Origin: Methylotenera mobilis JLW8
GTDB lineage: Bacteria > Pseudomonadota > Gammaproteobacteria > Burkholderiales > Methylophilaceae
Reading direction: 5' to 3'
DNA: 64,000 nucleotides
Assembly (NCBI RefSeq): GCF_000023705.1
Contig: NC_012968.1
Location: 558,001-622,000, forward strand
The notes below the pieces were generated by a model that ran no database searches, was not told where the DNA came from, and saw only the letters and a program-made list of their open reading frames with translations. Positions 9,982 through 18,203 of this stretch are shown here, piece by piece. The translations under genes were made by a program, and so were the position numbers. The first letter of the stretch is position 1; the number at the start of each line of letters is the position of its first letter.

Positions 9982-10560
9982 TTAGATGATGTTTGGGTTG
10001 ATGCTAGGTTTCTTGCCCAATTTTCTTTGCAGTGTACGTCTATGCATATTGAGGCTTCGTGCAGTGGCGGAGATATTGCCATCATTCTCTGATAATACAC
10101 GTTGAATATGTTCCCACTCTAATCTGCCGACAGGTAGTGGCGATGAGGCTAACTCCACTTCGGCATCCCCAGTTTGTTTATCAAATGCCGCAACAATCTC
10201 ATCGGCATCTACCGGCTTTGCCAAGTAGTGGGTTGCCCCTAATTTAATCGCTTCTACTGCTGTGGCAATGCTGGCATAGCCGGTGAGCACTACAATTTTT
10301 GTTGCCGCTTGCAGGCTTGTAAGCTGCCGGACTAATACTAAGCCGGAGTTGCCTGGCATTTTCAGGTCAACTACCGCAAACTCCGGTGGATCGGCCTGTG
10401 CAATGGCAAAGGCAGTTTCTGCGCAGTTGGCCAGTGTGACGAAAAAACCACGTTTACGCATTGCCATTGCCAGCGCGTTCAAAAATACTTCATCATCATC
10501 CACCAGCAGTAGGGTAGGCTGCTCGTCGCTAGTTTTGGGGTCTGTGCTGTGCTCAAGCAT
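9982..10560 (-). CDS. regA: RegA/PrrA/ActR-type redox response regulator
   Basis: This 192-residue regulator has an N-terminal receiver domain (LLLVDDDEVFLNALA; phospho-acceptor Asp in VVDLKMPG; Lys in YLAKPVDADE) and a Fis-type helix-turn-helix at the C-terminus (GNISATARSLNMHRRTLQRK). The NMHRRTLQRK recognition helix is almost invariant in RegA/PrrA/RoxR/ActR regulators of respiration. Upstream in frame there is a GTG (10578), but AAGGA seven nt before the ATG at 10560 selects the shorter start. It lies 10 nt downstream of regB in one operon. Confidence 0.92.
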   Translation of the reverse strand: MLEHSTDPKTSDEQPTLLLVDDDEVFLNALAMAMRKRGFFVTLANCAETAFAIAQADPPEFAVVDLKMPGNSGLVLVRQLTSLQAATKIVVLTGYASIATAVEAIKLGATHYLAKPVDADEIVAAFDKQTGDAEVELASSPLPVGRLEWEHIQRVLSENDGNISATARSLNMHRRTLQRKLGKKPSINPNII

Positions 10561-10570
10561 TGGCTTATCC

Positions 10571-11851
10571 TTAATCACTTATGCGTAATGGCTGTAACGG
10601 TAAGTGGATGGTGGTGAGTACACCGCCTTCGGCATGGTTGCTTAGTGTGAGCGTACCGCCAAATTTGGCAATAATAATCTCTGTGAGGTACAGCCCCAGA
10701 CCCATGCCATTACCATGTTTTGAGCTAAAGAATGGTTTGCCTAGCTGTGCCTTTACTTCATCGCTCAAGCCATTACCAAAGTCTCTAATATATATCTGTA
10801 GTGTGTTTTCATCCCAGTTTGCATCAAATAGCACTTTATCGGGCGAGGCATCGGCTGCGTTGTCTAATAAGTTCTGTATTGCCTGGCTTAATGTGCGGTC
10901 GGTAAAGATGTGTGGGTTGCTGGAGCTGTTGCCAAAATTGATTACTAACTCCGTCGCTGGGCGCGTGTCGCGCCAGCGCTGAATCACCTCCTGTAAGAAT
11001 TGGCGTAAGGCTAGGCCTTGTCCAGCATCGGCACGGCTTTGGCCGGCATCGCGTGTAATGGAGGATAGTATTTCCTTGCAGCGGTCGATTTGCGTGCGGA
11101 TGATGGCTAGCTGCTGCAGTTGCTCTGGCTGGTTAGATAAATCCAGCGCCAGCTCTTTGCTTATAACGGCCATGGTGGCGAGTGGTGTGCCTAGTTCATG
11201 GGCCGCGCTGGCGGCGAGCGTTCCCAGCGAGAGTGCACGCTCACTTTCTAACGATTTTTCGCGTACCGAGGCTAGAATTTGATCGTAATCACGCAAGCTT
11301 TGCCCAATACGCGTGACAAAAAAAGCAATAATGCCTGCACTCACTACAAAGCCTAACCACATGCCAACTAAATGGATATCTAGCGATTTTCCTGCTAAAT
11401 AATGCATATGCAGGTGCGATAACGGTACGTAGTAAAACACCAGTGTGGAATAACACGTTACGGCAATCGCGGCGAGTAGCCAAGTATATTCACGTTTTAA
11501 GGCCACTGCGGCAATGGTTAGCGGTAGTAAGTACATCCACACTAAAGGGTTGCTGTAACCGCCGGTAAAATAAAACAGGATAGTGAGCCCGACTAAATCA
11601 CCCAATAACTGCAATAACAATTCATGGTCAGTCACCGTGCTGAATTTTCGCAGGCGCAACAGCGTCATTAAGTTGAGTAACAGCATGCCGCCAACTGCGA
11701 GCGCGATTGGTATCTTAGGTAGTGGAATGTGCAGGTGATACAGTGCCAGTGTGGCGGCCAGCATGAAGGCCAGCATGACGCTACGCAGCAAAAATAAGCG
11801 CTGCAGGTTGCGGCGTGTTGGATTTTCTAAAGTAGGAAATTGCATATTCAT
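10571..11851 (-). CDS. regB: RegB/PrrB-type redox sensor histidine kinase
   Basis: This ~426-residue membrane kinase has six predicted membrane helices and a quinone-box-like GGYSNPL in a loop (family consensus GGxxNPF). The H-box is AASAAHELGTPLATM, the RegB hallmark. The redox Cys lies in IDRCKEILSS, and the ATPase domain has DNAADASPD and GMGLGLYL. It phosphorylates RegA according to redox state. The frame is open to 11956, but those 35 residues overlap RegA-like sites and resemble no RegB N-terminus; the ATG pair at 11851/11845 follows a TATAAT. The mRNA may be nearly leaderless. Confidence 0.9.
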   Translation of the reverse strand: MNMQFPTLENPTRRNLQRLFLLRSVMLAFMLAATLALYHLHIPLPKIPIALAVGGMLLLNLMTLLRLRKFSTVTDHELLLQLLGDLVGLTILFYFTGGYSNPLVWMYLLPLTIAAVALKREYTWLLAAIAVTCYSTLVFYYVPLSHLHMHYLAGKSLDIHLVGMWLGFVVSAGIIAFFVTRIGQSLRDYDQILASVREKSLESERALSLGTLAASAAHELGTPLATMAVISKELALDLSNQPEQLQQLAIIRTQIDRCKEILSSITRDAGQSRADAGQGLALRQFLQEVIQRWRDTRPATELVINFGNSSSNPHIFTDRTLSQAIQNLLDNAADASPDKVLFDANWDENTLQIYIRDFGNGLSDEVKAQLGKPFFSSKHGNGMGLGLYLTEIIIAKFGGTLTLSNHAEGGVLTTIHLPLQPLRISD

Positions 11852-11860
11852 TAGCTGATT

Positions 11861-11866
11861 ATTATA
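11861..11866 (-). promoter_or_regulatory. Putative -10 of the regBA promoter
   Basis: A perfect TATAAT on the minus strand ends 9 nt before the ATG at 11851, which would give a leader of only 2-4 nt. There is no good -35, as expected of an activator-dependent promoter; the RegA-type site at 11890-11904 would be centred near -43. Confidence 0.5.
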
Positions 11867-11889
11867 CGTGCTGCTGACTAAATTGCATT

Positions 11890-11904
11890 GCGGCAAATTG
11901 TCGC
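11890..11904. promoter_or_regulatory. RegA-type binding site 1 (regB side)
   Basis: GCGGC-AAATT-GTCGC is an exact match, as I recall it, to the GCGGC-N5-GTCGC inverted repeat of RegA/PrrA/RegR sites. It is centred about 43 nt upstream of the inferred regB transcript start. It suggests that RegA controls its own operon. Confidence 0.6.
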
Positions 11905-11949
11905 GTACTGGCACGACAAACGGTGTGTCAAATGGTGCGACAAGTACCT

Positions 11950-11964
11950 GCGACAATTGGTCAC
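11950..11964. promoter_or_regulatory. RegA-type binding site 2 (TonB receptor side)
   Basis: GCGAC-AATTG-GTCAC has the same N5 geometry with two departures from the perfect site. A TGCGACA half-site (11936-11942) is repeated 13 bp later within it (11949-11955). A candidate + strand promoter (TTACAC at 11966-11971, 17 bp, TATACT at 11989-11994) starts about 44 nt from the site centre and would transcribe the receptor gene. Confidence 0.5.
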
Positions 11965-12102
11965 ATTACACCACATGCTTATCTAAAATATACTGCTAGC
12001 TATCAAGATGTAGCAGGCCAAACTGTGGCAAATGTATATAGGCCGTGCATCAATATTAAAAACAATAATATTAGATTAGTAGATAAAAATCAGGGGTATG
12101 TA

Positions 12103-14418
12103 ATGCGTATTAAGCTAATTTCAACCATTATCGCTGCAAGCTTTAGCGGAACATTATTGGCTGAGCATAATGAGGCGATTGATTTAGAGGCAGTTGAGGT
12201 GCGTGCGCCTATGATTGACAGCCGTATCATTAAGCACCCAGCCACCGTTGAGACCTTTGATAAAAAACAGATTGAAGATAGCGTTAACGCTGCTACCCCT
12301 GCGCAAACCTTAAAATATCTCCCTAGCATCCAAGTCCGTGAGCGTTTTATCGGTGACCGTAACGGCATCATCGCCACACGAACTATTGGTACCTTATCCA
12401 GTGCGCAAAGTATGCTGTATGCCGATGGCGTGCTGCTTTCTAACTTACTTGGTAACTCATTTGCATTTCCGCCGCGCTGGGGTATGGTGAGCCCTGAAGA
12501 AATTGAAAGCATCAGCATGATGTATGGGCCATTCTCTGCTCTGTATGCAGGCAATTCGTTTGGTGGTGTGATGAGTATTGCCACACGCATGCCTGACAAA
12601 CTGGAAGCACACGCTAGCGCGCAGGCTTTTACGCAAAAATTTAAACTGTATGGTACTGACGAGAGTTATCAGGGTAATCACTTAACAGCTTCTGTTGGTA
12701 ATAAAGTGAATGATTTTTCATTCTGGCTAGGTGCTGATTATTTAAAAAGTGAAGGGCAGCCGATGAACTTCTCAACGGCAACGCTTTCAACCACTCCAAC
12801 TGCTGGCCCTGTGGTGACTGGCGCGTATCAAGATAAAAGTGAAACGAATGCTAGCCGAGTTATTTTTGGTGCGAACAGCATTGACGATACAGCCCAGACC
12901 AATATTAAATTCAAAGCTGCTTATGATATTAGCCCGCAACACAAAATATCCTATACGCTGGCAGTGTGGGATATGAAGGGGACAACAGATGTGGCAAGTT
13001 ACATTAAAGATGCTGCTGGCAACCCAGTGTACAACGGTAGGGTAACGTTTAATGGGCAGCGTTATGATGTGTCTGGGATGAACCCGGGTGAGGCTGAGTC
13101 ATTACATATCATGCAGGCGCTGGATGTTAAATCTGACACCAAAGGCTTTTTTGACTGGCAATTGACGCTGTCAGATTACGATTACCAGAAAGATAAAAAT
13201 AGTGCGGCCAATGCACTGTCATCAGGCACTGTGGTACAAGGTAACCCCTATCTTACCAAGACCGGGCGCGTGACTGACTTATCCGGAACCGGCTGGACCG
13301 TGTTTGACGCGCGCGCGACTTTGCGCCCACAGGCACACACCGTGGATATTGGCTATCATGTGGATCAATACCAATTAAAGAGTGATACCAATAACACTGC
13401 CGATTGGACGACAGGTAGCAAGGGCGTATTGAACGCATCGGCACGTGGTGAAACAAAAATTCATGCACTTTATGTGCAGGATAAATGGCAGATTAATCCG
13501 CAGTGGGCGCTTACCTTGGGCGGGCGTGGCGAGTATTGGCAGGCAGAAGATGGACAAAACACAACCACTATTTCTAATGTATTGCGCACCGCCAATTATA
13601 AAGATAGATCGGTGACCAGATTCTCGCCTAAAATCTCCATTAGCTTTGAGCCTGAGCCAGCATGGGGTTTTCGTGCCGCGTTTGGGCAGGCGTTTCGCTT
13701 TCCGACCGTCAGCGAGATGTTCCAACCTTTACAGAATGGTGCCACGGCTTACTTTGTAGAATCTAACCCAAACTTAAAGCCAGAAGAAGTGATTGCCGGT
13801 GAGCTGACGGCCGAGCGACGCTATGATCATGGCTTGATTCGCGCCAGTTTGTTTAGTGAGAATAAGTACGATGCGCTTATTTCTCAAACTATTACCAATG
13901 GGAGTGCGATTCCTTATGATACCGGTAGCTGTACGAGAAGCGCGGGCTGTAGTTTTGTGCAGAATGTTGACCATATCCGTACGCGTGGGTTGGAGCTGGC
14001 AACGCAGTGGCAGGATGTGTTGATACATGGCTTGGATCTGCAAGGTAGCGCCACTTTTACCGAGGCTGAGGTGTTGCGTAATGCTGCTGCCCCTAGTACT
14101 GTAGGCAATAAGCCACCACGTATTCCACGTAGTATGTTTAAAGCGGTTGCAACCTACCATAGCGGCAATAATCTCACGTATAGTTTAGCTGCTCGCTATA
14201 GTGGCCGCCAATATAATGCACTGGATAACAGTGATGTTAATGATGGTACATTTGGTGCCGCAAGCAAGTTTTTTGTAGTAGATGCTAAGGTCAACTATAA
14301 ATTTGCTAAAGGCTATACAGCAAGTATCGGGGTGGATAACTTGAATAATTATAAATCCTACGTGTTTCACCCTTATCCGCAACGTACCGGTTATGTTCAA
14401 CTAAAATTTGATTACTGA
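12103..14418 (+). CDS. TonB-dependent outer-membrane receptor, substrate unknown (metal candidate)
   Basis: This 771-residue receptor starts at ATG 12103 behind CAGGGG; the frame runs open for 60 codons upstream but MRIKLISTIIAASFSGTLLA is a clear signal peptide. A plug domain follows (about 30-155; TPAQTLKYLPSIQVRER, LYADGVLLSNLL, FSALYAGNSFGGVMSI), then a 22-strand barrel ending in the aromatic residue of QLKFDY. AVEVRAP near residue 30 resembles a TonB box region. It overlaps the next gene by one nucleotide (stop TGA / ATG). Its position between regBA and the oxidase island suggests metal (copper?) or metallophore uptake; that is inference. A siderophore or cobalamin receptor is not excluded. 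Confidence 0.88.
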   Translation: MRIKLISTIIAASFSGTLLAEHNEAIDLEAVEVRAPMIDSRIIKHPATVETFDKKQIEDSVNAATPAQTLKYLPSIQVRERFIGDRNGIIATRTIGTLSSAQSMLYADGVLLSNLLGNSFAFPPRWGMVSPEEIESISMMYGPFSALYAGNSFGGVMSIATRMPDKLEAHASAQAFTQKFKLYGTDESYQGNHLTASVGNKVNDFSFWLGADYLKSEGQPMNFSTATLSTTPTAGPVVTGAYQDKSETNASRVIFGANSIDDTAQTNIKFKAAYDISPQHKISYTLAVWDMKGTTDVASYIKDAAGNPVYNGRVTFNGQRYDVSGMNPGEAESLHIMQALDVKSDTKGFFDWQLTLSDYDYQKDKNSAANALSSGTVVQGNPYLTKTGRVTDLSGTGWTVFDARATLRPQAHTVDIGYHVDQYQLKSDTNNTADWTTGSKGVLNASARGETKIHALYVQDKWQINPQWALTLGGRGEYWQAEDGQNTTTISNVLRTANYKDRSVTRFSPKISISFEPEPAWGFRAAFGQAFRFPTVSEMFQPLQNGATAYFVESNPNLKPEEVIAGELTAERRYDHGLIRASLFSENKYDALISQTITNGSAIPYDTGSCTRSAGCSFVQNVDHIRTRGLELATQWQDVLIHGLDLQGSATFTEAEVLRNAAAPSTVGNKPPRIPRSMFKAVATYHSGNNLTYSLAARYSGRQYNALDNSDVNDGTFGAASKFFVVDAKVNYKFAKGYTASIGVDNLNNYKSYVFHPYPQRTGYVQLKFDY

Positions 14419-15620
14419 TGATGAAAATTACGACCTTACTTTGGACTTTTTTGTTTTGCATAAGCACCCAGCTACAAGCGCATGAAGGGCACACGCATCC
14501 GCAAAAGAGCAGTCTAGCCGTGAGCCTTGCCTTTGATGCTACGGGCCGCTTATGGCGAGTGGGGGTGCAAGATGGTTTTGTGGTGGTGGATGCCAGTGCT
14601 GATAATGGTAAGAGCTTTACTCAGCCAGTCAGGATTAACGCTCAGTCGCAAAAAGTTGGCGCAGATGGTGAAGCGAGACCGAAAATAGCAGTTGGTCCGG
14701 AAGGTAATCTCTATGTCACTTGGACGGAGGGGCTTAAAGCGCCATTTTCCGGTTACATCTGGTTTGCTCGCTCCGTCAATCAAGGCAAAACGTTTGAGCC
14801 GTCTATGCTGGTACATCAAGATAAAGCCGAAATCACCCATCGCTTTGATTCACTTAATGTGAATAGCAAAGGTAAAATCACCGTGACTTGGGTTGATAAG
14901 CGTGATTTGATTGCGGCTAAAGCGGCAGGCAAGCCATATGAGGGCGCTGCAATTTATTATGCAGTTTCGGAAAACAAAGGCTCGAGCTTTAGTGCAGAAC
15001 AAAAGCTAGCTGACAGTAGCTGCGAGTGTTGCCGTATTGCCCTGACCAATAAACCCGATGGCACCGTAGTGGCTATGTGGCGCCATGTGTTTGAGGGCAG
15101 TGAGCGCGACCATATGATGGCGGAGATTCCTGTTAATCATCAGCTCCCTGCACCTAAACGAGCAACCTTTGGCCGTTGGAAGGTGGACGGCTGCCCACAC
15201 CACGGCGCGGCGTTGGCTAGCGGTGGAGAGGGCGCTGCTTGGTGGGGTTACCACATGGCGTGGTTTGATGGCGGTAACGATGATGCGGGCGGAAAAGCGA
15301 CGCTATATTACGCCCGTATGGATGGCGAAGCATGGGTGTCGTCACCAGCCAAAAAATTTGGCAATATGAAAAAACAGGCTGGGCATCCAGCCTTGGCTAC
15401 AATGGGTGATGATGTTTGGTTGGTATGGCGTGAAAAAGACGGTGGCAAACATCAGGTCTGGCTAATGAAGTCTAGCGATGCAGGTAAGAGCTGGGATAAG
15501 CCAAAGCTGTTGAGTGAAACTGCGGGTGTGGCTGATTACCCTGTGCTGCTACAAAAAGATAAACAAATGTTCTTGTTATGGAACACCTCCGTTGATGGGC
15601 TAAAAGCCTTAGCTATTTAG
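14418..15620 (+). CDS. Secreted Asp-box (sialidase-fold) beta-propeller protein with Cys/His motifs
   Basis: This 400-residue protein has a signal peptide (about 1-21) and a His-rich mature N-terminus (HEGHTH). At least four Asp-box turns are visible: SADNGKSF (~60), SVNQGKTF (~119), SENKGSSF (~184) and SSDAGKSW (~353). This is the fold of the sialidase/BNR superfamily, but I see no evidence for the sialidase catalytic set and do not claim that activity. Two unusual motifs are SSCECCRI (Cys202, 204, 205) and DGCPHHG (Cys259, His261-262), plausible metal ligands or disulfides. It overlaps the receptor gene and is surely co-transcribed, so the pair probably functions together. Confidence 0.8.
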   Translation: MMKITTLLWTFLFCISTQLQAHEGHTHPQKSSLAVSLAFDATGRLWRVGVQDGFVVVDASADNGKSFTQPVRINAQSQKVGADGEARPKIAVGPEGNLYVTWTEGLKAPFSGYIWFARSVNQGKTFEPSMLVHQDKAEITHRFDSLNVNSKGKITVTWVDKRDLIAAKAAGKPYEGAAIYYAVSENKGSSFSAEQKLADSSCECCRIALTNKPDGTVVAMWRHVFEGSERDHMMAEIPVNHQLPAPKRATFGRWKVDGCPHHGAALASGGEGAAWWGYHMAWFDGGNDDAGGKATLYYARMDGEAWVSSPAKKFGNMKKQAGHPALATMGDDVWLVWREKDGGKHQVWLMKSSDAGKSWDKPKLLSETAGVADYPVLLQKDKQMFLLWNTSVDGLKALAI

Positions 15621-15648
15621 CGCTTGTATATCAAGACTGTAAGTCAAT

Positions 15649-16311
15649 TTAGGTAGCACACCATACTTTGGTGTTATGGGTCAGCTCCATCCAAATGGCC
15701 CATGCGCTTGCTGTGCTCAGTAATACACCAGCCAGACGCATGCCGTAAGGTTCTATTGCGTTAGTTTTTAACTTTAGCCATAACCATGGCGCTAAGAATA
15801 GAGACACGCTGGAGCCCAGTGCAAACGCCGACATGCTTAATGCGCCATCTAATGGTTTGCCGTTGAATGAGGCAATCACCAATGCGGAATATAACAAGCC
15901 ACACGGCATCAGTGCCCACAGCATGCCAATATAAAAGTGGCCGCCTTGCTTGGAGCTGAGCTTTTTCACATGCCCCCATATATTGCGTCCGGCGCGATCT
16001 ACCCAAATCGGCTGGCGCGCGTAGATGATGAGCAACACCCCCCAGAAAAATATCAAGACATGGAAAAAAGTCCATAATGGGTGCAATATACTGCTGTAGC
16101 TGGAAAGCCAAGCGATGCTCTGAATGGCAAAGGTGGCAATCGCTCCCAGCATGGCATAGCCGCATAAGCGACCAATATGATAATGGTAAATAGCGTAAGG
16201 AGTTTGCGGCGACTGTGTGAGCGCGGTGCAGGCCGCACCACACATGGCCACACAATGTGGACCACCGGCGATACCCATCAGTAATGAGCTGTAAATGAGC
16301 GCAGTTTGCAT
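15649..16311 (-). CDS. TauE/SafE-like (UreH-like) membrane protein of the cbb3 assembly cluster
   Basis: This 220-residue polytopic protein has about six membrane helices. The N-terminal GGPHCVAMCGAACT and the central MPCGLLYSALV are the two paired-Cys motifs of the 'sulfite exporter TauE/SafE family' proteins found at the end of ccoGHIS-type clusters and related to the DsbD transmembrane domain. Members are implicated in copper or thiol handling during cbb3 assembly rather than sulfite export. It starts 7 nt after the fixH-like gene and is the last gene of the minus-strand run, convergent with the Asp-box gene. Confidence 0.85.
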   Translation of the reverse strand: MQTALIYSSLLMGIAGGPHCVAMCGAACTALTQSPQTPYAIYHYHIGRLCGYAMLGAIATFAIQSIAWLSSYSSILHPLWTFFHVLIFFWGVLLIIYARQPIWVDRAGRNIWGHVKKLSSKQGGHFYIGMLWALMPCGLLYSALVIASFNGKPLDGALSMSAFALGSSVSLFLAPWLWLKLKTNAIEPYGMRLAGVLLSTASAWAIWMELTHNTKVWCAT

Positions 16312-16318
16312 TGCGCTA

Positions 16319-16588
16319 TTATTTTTCCTCTTCCTGATTTACACCCGTTGCCGCGTGATTGCGCGCAAGCACGGCAGGCTCTAGTGCATTTTTCTCGTCA
16401 GTGGTGAGTGCTTTGCTCTGGAACTGCGCATTTTCTTCGTGTGCTAATACCGGGTCTTGCCCTTTCACGGCAATATATACCGTGATTAAGCTTGCGACCA
16501 CTACCATGGCTGGGCCTCCGAATACTAGCCATGCGTAGCCAGACTTCCACCATTTCGCTTTTTCATTTTGCATTTGTTTTGTTGACAT
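16319..16588 (-). CDS. Short FixH-like membrane protein
   Basis: The protein has 89 residues. WWKSGYAWLVFGGPAMVVVASLITVYIAVKG-like sequence at about 13-43 is the membrane segment and flanking motif of FixH/CcoH, where WP.....GP...V.A...T is conserved. The soluble domain that normally carries FixH to ~150 residues is missing: only ~45 charged residues follow (ending GVNQEEEK). It sits between ccoG and the TauE-like gene, exactly the fixH position, and probably helps cbb3 assembly. The truncated form is odd but common in relatives as far as I recall. Confidence 0.75.
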   Translation of the reverse strand: MSTKQMQNEKAKWWKSGYAWLVFGGPAMVVVASLITVYIAVKGQDPVLAHEENAQFQSKALTTDEKNALEPAVLARNHAATGVNQEEEK

Positions 16589-16600
16589 AGGGTTACCTCT

Positions 16601-17893
16601 CTAACGAGACATGTAAAAAATAGACTTTTCAAATAGGCGCTCTTTAGAGTCGTCTGCCGTAATTTCAAATACCACTGGGTGAGAGCCGCTCTTAATTGAG
16701 CCATCGGTAATTTGCAAACTCACTGCCACCATTCTTGACTCAGCCGCGTTAACGGTGAATGACGAGTCAGAAGCGAGCGATAAGCCTTCAATACCAGATA
16801 CTGCAATATTGTAAGTTTCAACCTGCTCTGAAGCATTGGTGATTTGCAGTTGATAAACGTTCTCCACTTTACCGCCTGGTGCGATACGCGACATGACGCC
16901 ACGGTCTCGTATCACATCCACCTTGAATGGTATACGCGTAGCCAGTGAGTAAACTAGCCCAGCGCTCATCAGTAGCAGTAAGCTGCTGTAAATCAGTACA
17001 CGCGGGCGTAAAATTTTCTTCACCACCTGTTCCTGAGACCAATGATTGGTGAGAGCGTTCTGCGTAGAAAAACGAATTAAGCCACGTGGATATTCCATTT
17101 TGTCCATGATGCTATTGCATGCGTCTACACATAAGCCGCAGCTAATGCATTCCTGCTGCAAGCCATTACGGATATCGATACCGGTTGGGCATACTTGCAC
17201 GCAAAAACTGCAGTCGATGCAATCACCTAAACCGGTTTGTTTTGCGTCTACTTTACGCGAGCGACCACTACGCGGTTCACCGCGCTCTTGATCGTAAGTG
17301 ACAATCAGCGTGTCATTATCAAACATCGCACTTTGGAAGCGTGCATAGGGACACATATGCTTGCAAATTTGCTCGCGCAAAAAGCCAGCATTGCCGTAAG
17401 TGGCAAACGCATAGAAACAGATCCAAAACGTTTCCCAAGGGCTTAAGCTTAGTTGTGAAATGTTGTGTATAAGGTCGCGGATAGGAGTGAAGTAGCCGAG
17501 GAAGGTAAAACCGGTCCAGGCTGAAAAGCTGATCCACAAACTGTGTTTGATCACTTTTTTGGATAGTTTGTTCTTGTTAAGTTTGCCCGCATCTAAGCGT
17601 AAGCGTGCAGAACGGTCACCCTCTACCTGTCGTTCTATCCATAAAAATATCTTGGTGTAGACGGATTGCGGGCAGGCAAAGCCACACCACAGCCGTCCGG
17701 CCACGGCTGTAAATAAGAACAGCGCCAAGGCGGCAATAATTAAAATGACTACTAAGTAAATAAGGTCTTGCGGGTAGAGCACCAAGCCAAAGATGTAAAA
17801 GCGATGCGTACTGATATCCAGTAACACGGCTTGGCGTTGGCCCCATTCCAGCCACGGCACACCGTAGAACACTAATTGGGTAATCCAAATCAT
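16601..17893 (-). CDS. ccoG: CcoG (RdxA/FixG), cytochrome c oxidase accessory iron-sulfur protein
   Basis: From the only canonical in-frame ATG the product is 430 residues, a membrane ferredoxin-like protein that takes part in Cu(II) reduction for cbb3 assembly. Membrane segments with GRLWCGFACPQSVYTKIFLW (CxxxCP) are followed by two 4Fe-4S motifs (CIDCSFCVQVCPTGIDIR and CISCGLCVDACNS) and an immunoglobulin-like C-terminal domain. This start lies inside the first membrane helix. In-frame codons upstream encode the missing family N-terminus (SLYEPHQKIYPRT) with no start codon; see the next entry. Confidence 0.93.
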   Translation of the reverse strand: MIWITQLVFYGVPWLEWGQRQAVLLDISTHRFYIFGLVLYPQDLIYLVVILIIAALALFLFTAVAGRLWCGFACPQSVYTKIFLWIERQVEGDRSARLRLDAGKLNKNKLSKKVIKHSLWISFSAWTGFTFLGYFTPIRDLIHNISQLSLSPWETFWICFYAFATYGNAGFLREQICKHMCPYARFQSAMFDNDTLIVTYDQERGEPRSGRSRKVDAKQTGLGDCIDCSFCVQVCPTGIDIRNGLQQECISCGLCVDACNSIMDKMEYPRGLIRFSTQNALTNHWSQEQVVKKILRPRVLIYSSLLLLMSAGLVYSLATRIPFKVDVIRDRGVMSRIAPGGKVENVYQLQITNASEQVETYNIAVSGIEGLSLASDSSFTVNAAESRMVAVSLQITDGSIKSGSHPVVFEITADDSKERLFEKSIFYMSR

Positions 17894-18051
17894 GACCCAG
17901 CGCCAGTTTTTATAAAAACCAGAAATGGTGCGCGGGTAAATCTTCTGATGCGGCTCGTACAGTGACCTAGTTACAGGCTGCGCAGGGTCGTTAATGATGG
18001 GAATCGTTTTTTTGGTGTACTTGACTTGGAGGATGTTGGCTTATTGGACAC
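17894..18051 (-). other. ccoG: Displaced 5' end of ccoG: -1 shift at a run of seven A
   Basis: Codons 18040-17894 are in frame with ccoG and read ...TKKTIPIINDPAQPVTRSLY... through KIYPRTISGFYKNWRWV, the normal CcoG N-terminus, but hold no ATG, GTG or TTG. A GTG at 18051 opens a second frame encoding MSNKPTSSKSSTPKK and reaches the T7 tract at 18007-18013 (A7 on the coding strand). A -1 slip on A-AAA-AAA, or one extra A, would join the two. No strong ribosome site precedes the GTG. Sequencing error, real mutation or programmed slippage are all possible. Confidence 0.7.
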
Positions 18052-18100
18052 TTTAATTCAGGCTTAATTAGAAAATTAGAAATTTCAGTGAGTAAATACA

Positions 18101-18142
18101 AAAACGCCCACTATTTTAGCATAAGCTAAATAGCGGGCGTTT
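18101..18142 (-). terminator. Terminator between ccoP and ccoG
   Basis: On the minus strand AACGCCCGCTATTTAGC pairs with GCTAAAATAGTGGGCGTT, with one mismatch and one bulge, and ends in TTTTT. It closes ccoNOQP and separates it from ccoG-fixH-tauE, which may receive read-through. Confidence 0.75.
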
Positions 18143-18203
18143 AGATGTTACGACATTCATTAATCTTAGCTAGATACTAGCTTACGACCAATTGTTAGCG
18201 CAA

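Noticed and set aside
11852-11956. 35-codon N-terminal extension of RegB
   Set aside because: It covers the RegA-like sites and the TATAAT, has no similarity to RegB N-termini, and a better ATG exists at 11851.
11923-12102. 60-codon N-terminal extension of the TonB receptor
   Set aside because: It would bury the signal peptide; ATG 12103 has a ribosome site and begins a textbook signal sequence.
14418-15620. Calling the Asp-box protein an exo-sialidase
   Set aside because: Asp-boxes show the fold only; I could not identify the Arg triad, Tyr/Glu and Asp set, and context points away from glycan use.
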